DNA from: Bacteroidaceae bacterium | GTDB lineage: Bacteria > Bacteroidota > Bacteroidia > Bacteroidales > Bacteroidaceae | Reading direction: 5' to 3' | NCBI GenBank assembly: GCA_017551925.1 | Contig: JAFZKA010000004.1 | Location: 1 to 61,373, forward strand | DNA: 61,373 bases | In this document: positions 35,601 through 44,955 of the stretch, one piece after another | Position numbering within the stretch: position 1 is the stretch's first letter | How the letters are laid out: each line of letters begins with the position of its first letter | Translations under genes and position numbers: made by a program | Notes under the pieces: model-generated | Database searches by the model: none | What the model saw: the letters and a program-made list of their open reading frames with translations, nothing else | What the model was told of the DNA's origin: nothing

Positions 35601-38600
35601 GACACCAATCATTATTGCACGCACATTGCCTATTGACGGGTTGCCGACCACGCTGATGCGGTTGTCAGGGTTGTTGGGGTCATATTCGCTATATACGGCA
35701 GAACTGCTTATAGCGCCCAGGTTCTTCTGTACATTGCGGTTGTTCTTGACCTGGGTGAGTATGTTGAAATCAATGTCAAGCATGTTGCTCTCCGGCCATA
35801 CCATACGGCGGTCATTGTCATTTGTTCCGCTGTAGTGTCCGGCTGGAGTCAGGTCAAGCGGAATCTCATATTCGTAATAGTTGCCTGAGTAGTCAGAACC
35901 CATTCTGATGAATACTGAAATATCACCGTTCTTGAGCGTGCCGTCATCGGGCAGGACAGCCTCAGCATGGGTGAACATCTGTATGCGCTTGTATTTGCGC
36001 AGGTCAAGTGAACTCTTTTTGTATATGCCGCGTGCCTCACCTGCACCAAGTCCTGTCACCTTGAGGCTCATGGCCTGCTCGTTGTCCTGAACCAACTGGC
36101 TCTGGCTGGGGTCAAGGATACGTGTCACGCCTGGCGGAACAACGTAGTTCACGGGTGAGCGGTCACCGTTCTCCTCAATGTTGACCGATGTGGCTGAGAA
36201 CTTGCCTGATATGGTCGGAGTGCGGTTGGTGGCACTGTAAATGGGCTGTTCATAGTTGCGCCATTGGCTGGTCATGAGTTCCAGCGTTCCGAAACGAACG
36301 TGCACCTCCTCTGAGAATCCGGTCAGGTATATTCGCATGAACCTGATGGAACTGAAATCACGTATGCCTCCCTCTGCCTTTTCATAATCTGAGATTGGAA
36401 CGCGGAAACAGTACCAGTTTACTGTCTCCGTATTGCCGTTGCGCAGTTTTACCTTGACTTCACGCTTGTCAGATATGTAGTTGCGGCCTATCTCAAAGTC
36501 TGTGGGGCGTAGTGATATGCGGTACTGGAAAAATTTCTCATATTCGTCAAGTGTATAATCACCGTTTGCATCCTCAACATCGGGGGTGGTACGTGAAGAC
36601 TGGTCATATTGGCTTCCGCTCTCGGCAGAGTTGGGGGAGTTGCCCTCTGTGCCGTTGTATTTACGGTAGCGGTCCAGGACTGACATCTGCACGTCATCAT
36701 AGTCTGAACCACGGTAGTAGTGATAGTTGTCTGCAGCAGGGTCATCATAGAATGTCTGATATACCTCAGGTTTAAGTTTGCCTCTGATCTCATTTAGGTA
36801 TGATGCGTATGCCGGCCAACTGCGCTCCTCCTCAGTTGAAAGACCGTTCAGTCCAACGTCCTGTCTGTCACGGCTGTTGGCATTGTTGTTGTCAAAGGCA
36901 TAGACAAGGCTCTTTGCTGTGGGTATCTTGCCCCATACGGTGCTTGCCCATTTGGCGGTATCGCCGTCGGCCGGAAGTCCGTTCTCAAAGAATTTCTTGC
37001 CGTCAAGAAGCACATCCTCTGATACCTCACCTAGGTTCAGGTACATATCACCGCCTTTGGCTCCCTGATTGTATATGAACGGATCAAGCATCCAGAACTC
37101 AATGTATTCTATGTTGGCCGCCTCAAAGTCAGTGGTTGAGATCTTGCGCATTATACCGCCCCAGTTGTCCTGAGGGTCGGGCAGATGTCCGTCGGCATCA
37201 AGGTCAGGGTTGAGGTTGTACGGGCCGCGCTCATTGGGATAATATGCAAGGTTCAGAACCTGGAGTGTTGTGGATTCACTTGATGTGGATTCCTTGTTGG
37301 GATACAACTCTCGTTCATAAACCTCACGCACATAGTGGTTTGACAACTGGTCAAGGTCACTCTTAAGGTGTGACGGGGTCAGCGGTGAGTTGCGGCGGGT
37401 AAAAAGAGGGTCTATGCTGAACCAGTTCAACAGCGCACGGTTAAAGCCTGATTCAATATCTCCTGATTTTCCGTATCCTTTCATTCCTTTTGGAACGGCT
37501 GACAGGCTCCAGGCATGCGGCTGGGCCATGTTAATGCCGCTCTCAGCCGCCTCAAAGTCATCAATGTATGAAGCCTGTCCCTGAACCTTGTCAGAGACTT
37601 TTGACTGCAGGGCGGCCATTTCAGCCTTAAAGTTTATGCTTGAAGGTTTGGTGGCGTTGACAAACGGTATGTAGTTTATCAGTTTTGTAATGGCCTGACT
37701 CTCATGTTTCCAGTTTATGTTGAGTCCGTACATGGTGTTGACCAGCGGTTCGTCACCCATTGTCACCTTGCTTGTGAGCGGTTTCTCATTCAGGTGCATA
37801 AAGGTACCTCCAATCTGGAAATCCTTGCTGAAATCATACATCCAGTTGACTCCGGCCATGGTCTTGCGCTGCATGCTGAATTCGGTATTGCTCTCCAACT
37901 GAACGTTTACGCTTGTACCGGCATCAATTATGCTTTGGTTGATGATGGTGACCGTACCCATGCTGTAGTCAACGGTGTAGTCACTGTTCTCTACCAGTGT
38001 CACACCGCCTGCAGTTACTATCACTGAGCCGCGCGGAATATTGTATGAACCCAGTGTTATGACGTTGCTGCCGGAACCTGAATACTGTCCCATAAGCACG
38101 AACTTGTCTTTATCGGCAATACGTTTGGCCACCACGCGGGTTGAGTCATACAACTCCTGGAACACATACTTGTCGGCAATCTGGTCATTGCCTATGACTT
38201 TTCTCAGATGGCTTCCAAAGGGCTCAACTACCGGGAATATGATCTTTCCGTTTGATGCCTGAACGGTATAACCCTGTATAAAGTCAAACTTGCCGTTGGG
38301 GTGCAGGGCCTGATTGTCATCCAGGCGGTCCAGGTTCATTAAACGCAGAAGCGGCGAGTTCTTGAGTCCCGGTTCAGGCAGATATGAGATGCGGCTGCCT
38401 GTGCTGTCACTGTCATAGTAGATGCCCAGTTTGAATTGTGCGCTCTGAATGTTACCCTGGGTGATGGAGTAGATGTTTTTCATCATCAGGTCCCAGGTTC
38501 CGCTTCCGGGTGAGTTGGCGTTTGATTTCAGGAGTTTTACGTAGAGCGTCTGGGCTGCATCGGTCTTGTCTGATGAGAACTCACCCACCTGATAACTGTT

Positions 38601-39911
38601 GCCTGCGTATGTGTATTCATATGCTACGGCCAGAACCTCATCGGATGTAAGGGCGTTCTTGAGTGATATGTAACCCAGTTCGCTGTTCAGCGTATAGTCT
38701 GATGTGCTCAGTTTGCGGGCGCTTGAAATCTTTTCATAGTCAGTGCTGCCGGTAAGGAACTGGCCTATTGTGACAGCCACCTGATCTATATCGCGTGACT
38801 GCGGGTAGTCATTGCAGATACGGCTGTAAAGGTCATTCGCCGAGTTTGAAGGGACAGATGAGCCGCTCGCATTCCAGGTGGGGTTGCTCAGATGACTTGT
38901 TTCACCCAGGTCAGTGAACGCCACTATGTTACGCGGGTTGTCATAGTTGCTGCGCTTGTTCGTTACCCAAACCTCAATGCGCGTTATCTGTATTCCTGAT
39001 ACAATGCTGGGCAACATTGACATGTTGGCGTCATAGTTGTCACGGAAAAAGTGTGCCAGAAAGAAATGGCGGTTCTCATCATAACTGCTGGCGTCAATCT
39101 CAAAATCAGTTATCTGCTGTCCGCCCTGTGAGTTTACCGATGTTGATGATGACTCTTTCTGTGAGAGAACCATCTGCAGGTTCAGTTTGCCGAATTGCAG
39201 GTCTGTGCGTACGCCGAAAAGTGATGTGGCGCCCTGTATCAGGGATGAGTTGGTGGGGAAACTTATGTTACCTGCCTCCAAAAGGCGTATTATCTCATCC
39301 TCCTTACCCTCATAGCGCATTTTTATCATTTTGGCGTCAATGTCAAATGTGGCCTCGGTGTTATAGTTGAGGTTCATGTTGACTTTGTCGCCTACGCGGG
39401 CGTTTATGTTCAGGTTGATCTGCTCGTCAAAATCAAATCCGCCGGTAGAACGGTTCTGTACTGAGAGTGACGGGTTGTCAACTGTGTTGCGGTTATATCC
39501 GAACTTTACGGCTGCTGATCCGCTGGTCTTTACCTGTACGCCGCCCGGTCCGAATATCTTTTCGGCCGGACCCAGGTCAAATTTCATGTCGGTAAAATCA
39601 AAGCGGTTGTTATCCTGCGTTTTCAGTTCTTCAGAGTATTTGCTCTTGTAGTATGACTGCATGGAATACTGCATTGTCATACGGTTGAACTCCTCGGTAG
39701 TCATCAGGTCTGGCACGTCAAGGTAACTGTCACCCAACTTGTATCCTATCCTGTAGGTGTCATCGGTCTCATTGTATTCAACAGACTCTGTTATGTTTTC
39801 AGGGTTGGGCAGAGTAAGTTGGGGCTCCTGTGCATAAAGCCGGACAAGGCTTTCCGTAAATGGAAAGCCAGCAAGCATAATTATTGCAATAAGGTGCCGG
39901 AGTGATGACAT
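32679..39911 (-). CDS. sprA: Type IX secretion outer-membrane translocon SprA/Sov
   Basis: SprA (Sov) is the giant 36-strand barrel through which type IX cargo crosses the outer membrane. The 2410 residues begin with a signal peptide ending LVRLYAQ. Family features include the N-terminal repeated block around GPGGVQVKTSGSAAVKFGYN and NRNTVDNPSL, INLNINARVGDKVNMNLNYN, many long beta-strand stretches rich in Ser, Asn and Tyr, and a final strand GMTLKFTLTR. The length is typical (about 2400-2500). ruvA lies 23 bases upstream on the same strand, a conserved Bacteroidota pair. Eight consecutive C on the coding strand end two bases before the ATG. Confidence 0.95.
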   Translation of the reverse strand: MSSLRHLIAIIMLAGFPFTESLVRLYAQEPQLTLPNPENITESVEYNETDDTYRIGYKLGDSYLDVPDLMTTEEFNRMTMQYSMQSYYKSKYSEELKTQDNNRFDFTDMKFDLGPAEKIFGPGGVQVKTSGSAAVKFGYNRNTVDNPSLSVQNRSTGGFDFDEQINLNINARVGDKVNMNLNYNTEATFDIDAKMIKMRYEGKEDEIIRLLEAGNISFPTNSSLIQGATSLFGVRTDLQFGKLNLQMVLSQKESSSTSVNSQGGQQITDFEIDASSYDENRHFFLAHFFRDNYDANMSMLPSIVSGIQITRIEVWVTNKRSNYDNPRNIVAFTDLGETSHLSNPTWNASGSSVPSNSANDLYSRICNDYPQSRDIDQVAVTIGQFLTGSTDYEKISSARKLSTSDYTLNSELGYISLKNALTSDEVLAVAYEYTYAGNSYQVGEFSSDKTDAAQTLYVKLLKSNANSPGSGTWDLMMKNIYSITQGNIQSAQFKLGIYYDSDSTGSRISYLPEPGLKNSPLLRLMNLDRLDDNQALHPNGKFDFIQGYTVQASNGKIIFPVVEPFGSHLRKVIGNDQIADKYVFQELYDSTRVVAKRIADKDKFVLMGQYSGSGSNVITLGSYNIPRGSVIVTAGGVTLVENSDYTVDYSMGTVTIINQSIIDAGTSVNVQLESNTEFSMQRKTMAGVNWMYDFSKDFQIGGTFMHLNEKPLTSKVTMGDEPLVNTMYGLNINWKHESQAITKLINYIPFVNATKPSSINFKAEMAALQSKVSDKVQGQASYIDDFEAAESGINMAQPHAWSLSAVPKGMKGYGKSGDIESGFNRALLNWFSIDPLFTRRNSPLTPSHLKSDLDQLSNHYVREVYERELYPNKESTSSESTTLQVLNLAYYPNERGPYNLNPDLDADGHLPDPQDNWGGIMRKISTTDFEAANIEYIEFWMLDPFIYNQGAKGGDMYLNLGEVSEDVLLDGKKFFENGLPADGDTAKWASTVWGKIPTAKSLVYAFDNNNANSRDRQDVGLNGLSTEEERSWPAYASYLNEIRGKLKPEVYQTFYDDPAADNYHYYRGSDYDDVQMSVLDRYRKYNGTEGNSPNSAESGSQYDQSSRTTPDVEDANGDYTLDEYEKFFQYRISLRPTDFEIGRNYISDKREVKVKLRNGNTETVNWYCFRVPISDYEKAEGGIRDFSSIRFMRIYLTGFSEEVHVRFGTLELMTSQWRNYEQPIYSATNRTPTISGKFSATSVNIEENGDRSPVNYVVPPGVTRILDPSQSQLVQDNEQAMSLKVTGLGAGEARGIYKKSSLDLRKYKRIQMFTHAEAVLPDDGTLKNGDISVFIRMGSDYSGNYYEYEIPLDLTPAGHYSGTNDNDRRMVWPESNMLDIDFNILTQVKNNRNVQKNLGAISSSAVYSEYDPNNPDNRISVVGNPSIGNVRAIMIGVRNNSMSAKSAEVWVNELRLVGYESKGGMAAHGTLGLRLSDVASVDLAGQMTTAGYGGLEQGIKERRTDDYYKYSATTSFNVGRFLPESSHISVPVYYSFSKENTSPKYSPYDTDLLLDDVIESYPDSHSRDSIRSITQQIRESHNFSISNAKVNISSETPMPYDPANFSFSYSKSVQDNSSSTIEYEHDENWRASMDYSYSPGIKGWQPFSNIGSEAALFAPIKQTTINFVPQSISFNTGFQRSYHELQERDLEGSDGIPVVFSQQFYWNRDFSLRWDPIKLLKLSFSANTRAEIEEPYMVVNKDLYPDQYQIWKDSVKMSIMNMGRPLDYGQSFQASYALPLNLIPAFDWLNMDMSFSSNYSWNRGTTYAQGKSYGNIISTRRDISVNGRFNLLNLYNKVTYLHRINNRYVSNRPSTQTTRRAKNFQEEVLLVPGKKNVIKHNLGTFTPKLTATAKDGSRVKLKYRKLGADSLSIKVKDTLSLVIKVIQDPDRQPRNREFNFHEGVDMGLRVLMMVRNFNVTYRNNYSMSLPGFMPDSKLFGQNKAYGLLAPGLDFAFGFTGDDYLYKAMDNNWLLSNDSIAHSASSNATEDLQIKMSIEPFSDIKIDANASWNKSGSNRIQYMYAGMPSTRGGSFSMTVITIGSAFESHSPNNNYHSRTFDRFINSLPTFRDRIEEMYDGARYPAGSSLAGQLYNPSNGAVDMYSSDVLIPAFLAAYTGRDANKASLDLFPSMLSMLPNWSLTYSGLSKLPFFQKYFKSFNLKHAYKSVYSVGSFNTFNSYIEYMNGRGFIDDVTSGNPIPSSMFNISSVSINESFAPLAGVDMTFKNNISARFEYRKTRVLTLSTTAVQLVETTSDDITAGAGYKINGLKLFGAKQGSGRNQVSNDLNMSMDFSLRNQNALCRNLRESTTQATSGNRAIKLSFQADYTYSRMLTVNFYYDYQSNFPLVSTSSFPTSTHDAGMTLKFTLTR

Positions 39912-39912
39912 C

Positions 39913-39920
39913 GGGGGGGG
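39913..39920 (-). repeat. Eight-base homopolymer just upstream of the sprA start codon
   Basis: Eight G on the plus strand (eight C on the coding strand) stand one base away from the sprA ATG. The tract lies in the 23-base ruvA-sprA spacer, where a ribosome would first contact the start region. Tracts of this length are prone to slippage. Confidence 0.8.
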
Positions 39921-39934
39921 TTGTAAGAAATGGC

Positions 39935-40531
39935 TCAGATGCGTTTCAATGCTTCACGAATGACTGATTCAACACTCAATCCGTCAGTCTCTTTAAGGAT
40001 ACTCTGCACCACTTTCTGTGATGCGGCCTGCGGGAATCCTAATGTAACCAGAGCGGTAACGGCCTCGGTGGCCACCTGTCCGGTCTGTATTCCGGTCTGC
40101 AGGTTCAGAGGCATATCATCTGATTGTGTCTTGGCAATCTTGTCATGCAGGTCAACTATAATGCGCTGGGCTGTCTTGGCACCGATGCCCTTAACTTTCT
40201 TGAGCAGAGAGTCATTGCCTGAACTGATTATGCCTATCAGTTCTGAGGGTGAGAATGATGACAGTATCATTCTGGCCGATGCACCGCCTATTCCCGGTAC
40301 GGATATGAGCATAAGGAACAACTCGCGTTCCTGCTTGCCGCTGAAACCGTACAGTATGTATGCATCCTCACGTATGGCCTCAAAGACATAGAGGCGTGCC
40401 TCATCCTTGCCCTGAATGGCAGAATAGGTATATATCGATATGTTCAGGTCATATGCAACACCTCCCGCAGTAAGTATTACAGCCTGGGTGGGGGTGAGAT
40501 CCTCAATTTTTCCTTGTATGAATTCAATCAT
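39935..40531 (-). CDS. ruvA: Holliday junction branch migration protein RuvA
   Basis: RuvA binds four-way junctions and loads the RuvB motor. The 198-residue protein has the N-terminal OB fold ([29 protein letters not shown]), the helix-hairpin-helix domain ([34 protein letters not shown]) and a C-terminal UBA-like RuvB-binding domain ([16 protein letters not shown]). It is upstream of sprA and probably co-transcribed with it. Confidence 0.97.
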   Translation of the reverse strand: MIEFIQGKIEDLTPTQAVILTAGGVAYDLNISIYTYSAIQGKDEARLYVFEAIREDAYILYGFSGKQERELFLMLISVPGIGGASARMILSSFSPSELIGIISSGNDSLLKKVKGIGAKTAQRIIVDLHDKIAKTQSDDMPLNLQTGIQTGQVATEAVTALVTLGFPQAASQKVVQSILKETDGLSVESVIREALKRI

Positions 40532-40654
40532 AGTATGTTTATGTTCGGGTTGTTATGAAATAACGTTATTGTAGTGTTATTATTGCACGTGCGCATACAC
40601 ATAAGGCGGTTTTTTTATAACTTCGCACCCTGAAAAAACATAAAACCAAGATAT

Positions 40655-41554
40655 ATGGAAAAGATTAAAGCCGCGATTGTAGGATACGGAAACATAGGCA
40701 AGTATGTTCTTGAGGCACTTGAGACAGCCCCTGATTTTGAGGTAGCAGGTATAGTACGCCGTAACGGTGACGTAGATTGCCCCAAGGAGTTGACAGGTTA
40801 TAAGATTGTAAGAAAAATTACAGAACTCCCCAAGCCCGATGTGGCTATCCTGTGCGTTCCTTCACGCAAGGCCGAGGAGTATGCCAGGGATATACTTCCG
40901 TTAGGTATAAATACAGTTGACAGTTTTGATATCCATACCCTTATTCCTGAAACACGCAAACGTCTGGGACAGGTGGCTGCCGAATCAGGAAAGGTGGCTA
41001 TCATCTCTGCAGGATGGGATCCGGGTACGGATTCTATTGTTCGTGCGCTTATGCAGGCCATGGCTCCCAAGGGTGTGAGTTACACCAACTTCGGTCCCGG
41101 AATGTCAATGGGACACTCTGTTGCCGTAAAGGCCATACCAGGTGTCAAGACTGCACTCTCAATGACAATTCCTGTAGGAACCGGCATTCATCGCCGTATG
41201 GTATATGTTGAGATTCTTGACGGTTACCGTTTTGAGGATGTGGCTGCTGCTATCAAGGCTGATCCATATTTTGTAAATGACGAGACACACGTTATGCAGG
41301 TTGAGTCAGTTGATGCGCTCAAGGATATGGGACACGGTGTCAACCTAACCCGTAAGGGTGTATCGGGCAAGACCCAGAACCAACTCTTTGAGTTTGATAT
41401 GAAGATCAACAATCCGGCCCTTACCGGTCAGATCCTGGTTTGCGCTGCACGTGCTTCAATGATTCAGAAACCCGGCTGCTACACCATGATTGAGATTCCT
41501 GTCATTGATTACCTGTACGGTGACAGAGATGATCTGGTAAGACATCTGGTCTAA
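40655..41554 (+). CDS. ddh: meso-Diaminopimelate D-dehydrogenase
   Basis: Ddh reductively aminates tetrahydrodipicolinate directly to meso-DAP with NADPH, a one-step route to lysine and peptidoglycan precursor. The 299 residues start with KAAIVGYGNIGKYVLEAL (Rossmann GxGxxG). Then come VDSFDIHTLIPETRKRLG, AGWDPGTDS and the substrate loop FGPGMSMGHSVA, all characteristic. The gene is divergent from ruvA and its stop is three bases from the convergent MORN gene, with no terminator between them. Confidence 0.95.
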   Translation: MEKIKAAIVGYGNIGKYVLEALETAPDFEVAGIVRRNGDVDCPKELTGYKIVRKITELPKPDVAILCVPSRKAEEYARDILPLGINTVDSFDIHTLIPETRKRLGQVAAESGKVAIISAGWDPGTDSIVRALMQAMAPKGVSYTNFGPGMSMGHSVAVKAIPGVKTALSMTIPVGTGIHRRMVYVEILDGYRFEDVAAAIKADPYFVNDETHVMQVESVDALKDMGHGVNLTRKGVSGKTQNQLFEFDMKINNPALTGQILVCAARASMIQKPGCYTMIEIPVIDYLYGDRDDLVRHLV

Positions 41555-41557
41555 GTC

Positions 41558-42637
41558 TCAAAAGGTTATTCCCGCACCAAAATAGAATCCGTCAATGTTG
41601 CTGTAGCCTACTCTTAATGAGCAGGAACTGAATAATGGAATGTTGCGGTTCAGAACGCAGTCTGTAAACAGGTTGTAGTTGAATTTTGCTCCCGTTATTT
41701 TCTGGCGGAAATACAAGGTGCCGGCTTCATAGTAACTGTCGTTGCCTGAAAGGCTTCGGCAGTTACGTATGGAGTTCTGTATGCCTATGCCCATGGCGGC
41801 TCCTATTGAGAAACGCCCCCAACAGAGTCCGCATTCGCCTGCTATCTTGAACATGGTGTATGTTGTCTCGGTCATTATTTCATCCATATACCAGTCCCAT
41901 CCTATCAGGGTTACCCATGCGCTTTTCTCTTCATCATAAACCTCAGACACCTCGCCTCTCTGATAATTTGATGTGTTGAGCCCGATGTTTGCACCTATAA
42001 AGAACCTGTCTGAAGTGTAAAAATCAGCGTTAAAGGAGAGGATATGCTCGGTTCCGTATGTTACGAACAGGCTGACATCGCCAAAATAGTGTATGCCTGA
42101 TTCTTTTTCAACGTCCTGAACACCGTCAGATGACCGGTCAAATCTGTCATTGCTGAAATATCCTTTATAGAGTGTTTCGGTCGTATTGTCAAACAGGACG
42201 CCCACGCCGTCTTTCATGTCATCTTTCCAATTGCCGGCATAGACGCTTCCGTCAGCATAGTTCATGGTGCCGGCGCCGTTGAACTTTCCGTTTTGCCAGT
42301 AACCTTCATATTTGCCTCCGTCAGCATATATGTATGTGCCGTATCCGCTGAACTGGTGATCCTTGAATTCACCTTTGTACAGATCACCGTCAGGATATGT
42401 CAGTTGGCCTTTCCCGTTCCATAAACCGTTCTTCCATTCTCCCTGATAGACTGTGTTGTCAGCATATATCATTTTACCCGTTCCGTTGAACAGCGAATCA
42501 GATATCTGGCCCATATAGACAGAGCCGTCATCAAAGAATATGGTGTCGGTGCGGACTGTCCCGGACTGCGTTGCTGCAATTGCAGAAACGGTAATGAGAG
42601 ACATTAATATGCAGAATAGAACGTGTTTGATTGACAT
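41558..42637 (-). CDS. MORN-repeat protein with C-terminal outer-membrane-barrel-like region
   Basis: The protein has 359 residues from the ATG at 42637, with a signal peptide ending VSAIAAT. A GTG farther upstream would not give one. Residues ~30-165 hold about six MORN repeats (YxGxWKNGxxNGxGxxxYxDG), for example YQGEWKNGLWNGKGQLTYPDG. The remaining ~180 residues are beta-rich with alternating hydrophobics and end in Phe (FYFGAGITF), as in small outer-membrane barrels. MORN arrays bind proteins or lipids. The joining with a barrel suggests an envelope-exposed scaffold, but the function is unknown. Confidence 0.8.
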   Translation of the reverse strand: MSIKHVLFCILMSLITVSAIAATQSGTVRTDTIFFDDGSVYMGQISDSLFNGTGKMIYADNTVYQGEWKNGLWNGKGQLTYPDGDLYKGEFKDHQFSGYGTYIYADGGKYEGYWQNGKFNGAGTMNYADGSVYAGNWKDDMKDGVGVLFDNTTETLYKGYFSNDRFDRSSDGVQDVEKESGIHYFGDVSLFVTYGTEHILSFNADFYTSDRFFIGANIGLNTSNYQRGEVSEVYDEEKSAWVTLIGWDWYMDEIMTETTYTMFKIAGECGLCWGRFSIGAAMGIGIQNSIRNCRSLSGNDSYYEAGTLYFRQKITGAKFNYNLFTDCVLNRNIPLFSSCSLRVGYSNIDGFYFGAGITF

Positions 42638-42664
42638 TGCGGTGCTAAGGTAGGGAAAAATCAT

Positions 42665-42672
42665 TAACTTTG
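42665..42672 (+). promoter_or_regulatory. Candidate -7 box for DUF2007-proB-proA
   Basis: TAACTTTG fits TAnnTTTG and ends 30 bases before the ATG at 42703. A -33 TTTG at the right distance is not evident. Confidence 0.5.
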
Positions 42673-42702
42673 CGGATTCACAATAGTTAAACACTCATTG
42701 TC

Positions 42703-42918
42703 ATGAATGAAAAACAGGATTTGGTATGCGTTTTCAAAGGTCAGGCCTTTGAGGCCGAGGTCGTGAAATCCCGTCTGGAATCAGACGGAATTCCGGCTAT
42801 GATCATGAACAATTCCATGAGTGCTATTTTTTCAACATATACCGTAATGGCCGGTCCGGTCAGCGTGCTTGTAAACCCGCAGGATAAGGAACGTGCCGAA
42901 CAATTGCTGCAGGAATGA
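42703..42918 (+). CDS. DUF2007 family small protein
   Basis: The protein has 71 residues. The pattern VFKGQAFEAEVVKSRLESDGIPAMI followed by GPVSVLVNPQDKERAEQLL matches DUF2007 (putative signal-transducing protein), a small alpha/beta fold with similarity to PII-like domains. No biochemical role is established. It overlaps proB by four bases (ATGA), so it is likely co-translated with proline-synthesis genes. Confidence 0.88.
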   Translation: MNEKQDLVCVFKGQAFEAEVVKSRLESDGIPAMIMNNSMSAIFSTYTVMAGPVSVLVNPQDKERAEQLLQE

Positions 42919-43700
42919 TGAAACAACCCAAAAGAATTGCTGTCAAGGTAGGCAGCAATGTACTTACACGTCCCGACGGACGTCTGGATATAGCGCGTAT
43001 GGCGGCTCTGGTTGATCAGATCGCCGAACTGCGCCACAGAGGTATTGAAGTGCTGCTTATCTCATCAGGTGCGGTGGCATCGGGCCGTGGAGCCCTGTCC
43101 AGTCTCAAGGATGAGAGCGTAGCCAGCCGTCAGTTGTTTGCTGCTGTGGGCCAGGCCAAACTCATAGAGCACTATTATGATTTGTTCCAGGAGTACGGAA
43201 TCATTGTAGGCCAGATACTCACCACAAAGGAGAATTTCATTAACGAGACTCTTCACGCCAATCAGATGCGTTGTATGACCGCAATGCTTGACAACGGCAT
43301 TGTGCCTGTAATCAATGAGAACGATACCGTATCAGTAGAGGAACTGATGTTTACTGATAACGATGAGCTTTCAGGTCTTGTGGCCCGTATGATGAAAACA
43401 GAGTTGCTCATTATTCTGAGTAATGTTGACGGTGTCTTTACCGGTAATCCCGATGAGCCCGGCTCAGAACTCATCCATGATGTCTATCCTGATGATGATT
43501 ATACACAGTATGTGAGCAGCAGCAAGTCAAAATACGGCAGGGGAGGCATGCTTACCAAAATGAAGACCGCACTCGGTGTGGCTGCCGACGGCATTGAGGT
43601 GCGTATAGCCAACGGCCGCCGTCAGGATGTCCTGCTTGAGGTCCTGACAGATCCTGAGAATGCCCGTTGCACCCGTTTTCACGCTTCAAAGAAAAAGTAA
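42915..43700 (+). CDS. proB: Glutamate 5-kinase, short form without PUA domain
   Basis: ProB phosphorylates glutamate as the first step of proline synthesis. The 261 residues contain the amino-acid-kinase fold: [50 protein letters not shown] and [11 protein letters not shown]. The C-terminal PUA domain found in E. coli ProB is absent. Such short forms occur in Bacteroidota. Its stop overlaps the proA start by one base. Confidence 0.95.
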   Translation: MMKQPKRIAVKVGSNVLTRPDGRLDIARMAALVDQIAELRHRGIEVLLISSGAVASGRGALSSLKDESVASRQLFAAVGQAKLIEHYYDLFQEYGIIVGQILTTKENFINETLHANQMRCMTAMLDNGIVPVINENDTVSVEELMFTDNDELSGLVARMMKTELLIILSNVDGVFTGNPDEPGSELIHDVYPDDDYTQYVSSSKSKYGRGGMLTKMKTALGVAADGIEVRIANGRRQDVLLEVLTDPENARCTRFHASKKK

Positions 43701-44944
43701 TGATAGAGAATACATTAAAACTACTTAGAGACGCCTCATACAATCTTGCTTTCCTTGAGGAGAGTAAAGTCAATGAGGTGCTTAACAGCGTTGCTGATTC
43801 AATAGAAAAAGAGTCAGAGTCACTCATACGTGCCAATGCGCTTGATTTGGCAAGGATGGATAAGACCAACCCCATGTATGACCGCCTTCTGCTCACACCT
43901 GAGCGTCTCAAAGGTATTGCCGATGATATGCGCAAAGTGTCGGAACTGGAGAGTCCGGTAGGTAAGGTCATTGATGAGCGGGTACGCCCCAATGGCATGA
44001 AACTTACCCGTGTGCGTGTCCCGTTCGGCGTTATCGGCGTAATATATGAGGCACGTCCTAACGTAAGTTTTGATGTTTTCTCACTTTGTTTCAAGTCACG
44101 TAACGCATGCGCTCTCAAGGGTGGCAGTGACGCCTATGATTCCAACAAGGCAATTGTGGAACTCATTCACCGCGTGCTTGAGCAGAAGGGTGTTGATCCG
44201 CATGTGGTAGAACTGCTGCCTGCCGGTCATGAGGCCGCTACAGAACTGATGAAAGCCGTAGGCATGGTTGATCTGCTCATTCCCCGAGGCAGCGCACGTC
44301 TTATCAAGTCGGTTCGTGAGCAGGCCCAGGTGCCCTGCATTGAAACCGGTGCCGGTGTTTGCCATACATACTTTGACAAGGAGGGTGACCTCAAGAAGGG
44401 TGCCGATATTATTTTCAACTCCAAGACCCGTCGCATAAGTGTATGCAATGCGCTTGATTCACTTGTCATTCATGCTGACCGCCTGGGGGAACTGCCGGAA
44501 CTCTGCATCCGTATGGCAGCCAAGAATGTGGTCATTGAGGCCGATGAGCAGGCTTACGCAGCACTTGACGGCAAGTATCCCGCCGAACTGCTGGAACATG
44601 CTACTGCTGACAGTTTCGGCAAGGAGTTCCTGGCATACCGTATGTCAATCAAGACAGTGCCTTCATTTGATGAGGCTCTGCTGCACATTCGCCGCTATAC
44701 ATCACATCACAGCGAGTGCATAGTAACTGAAAATGCGGAACATGGCCGTATGTTCCAGCAGTACATTGATGCAGCCTGTGTATATGTGAACGTATCAACC
44801 GCATTCACTGACGGTGCCCAGTTCGGTCTGGGAGCGGAGATAGGTATCAGTACCCAGAAAATGCATGCCCGCGGTCCTATGGGACTTGAGGAGATAACCA
44901 CTTATAAATGGCTGATAAACGGTGACGGCCAAACAAGAAGTTAA
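43700..44944 (+). CDS. proA: Gamma-glutamyl phosphate reductase
   Basis: ProA reduces glutamyl-5-phosphate to glutamate-semialdehyde with NADPH. The start at 43700 gives 414 residues. An upstream ATG at 43667 lies inside proB. The aldehyde-dehydrogenase-like fold shows [55 protein letters not shown] and [14 protein letters not shown] with the catalytic Cys, followed by [20 protein letters not shown]. It is directly downstream of proB. Confidence 0.96.
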   Translation: MIENTLKLLRDASYNLAFLEESKVNEVLNSVADSIEKESESLIRANALDLARMDKTNPMYDRLLLTPERLKGIADDMRKVSELESPVGKVIDERVRPNGMKLTRVRVPFGVIGVIYEARPNVSFDVFSLCFKSRNACALKGGSDAYDSNKAIVELIHRVLEQKGVDPHVVELLPAGHEAATELMKAVGMVDLLIPRGSARLIKSVREQAQVPCIETGAGVCHTYFDKEGDLKKGADIIFNSKTRRISVCNALDSLVIHADRLGELPELCIRMAAKNVVIEADEQAYAALDGKYPAELLEHATADSFGKEFLAYRMSIKTVPSFDEALLHIRRYTSHHSECIVTENAEHGRMFQQYIDAACVYVNVSTAFTDGAQFGLGAEIGISTQKMHARGPMGLEEITTYKWLINGDGQTRS

Positions 44945-44955
44945 TTAAACAGAAT

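Noticed and set aside
39913-39920. G tract as Shine-Dalgarno site of sprA
   Set aside because: On the coding strand it is C, not G, so it cannot pair with the 16S tail; it is treated as a slippage-prone tract.
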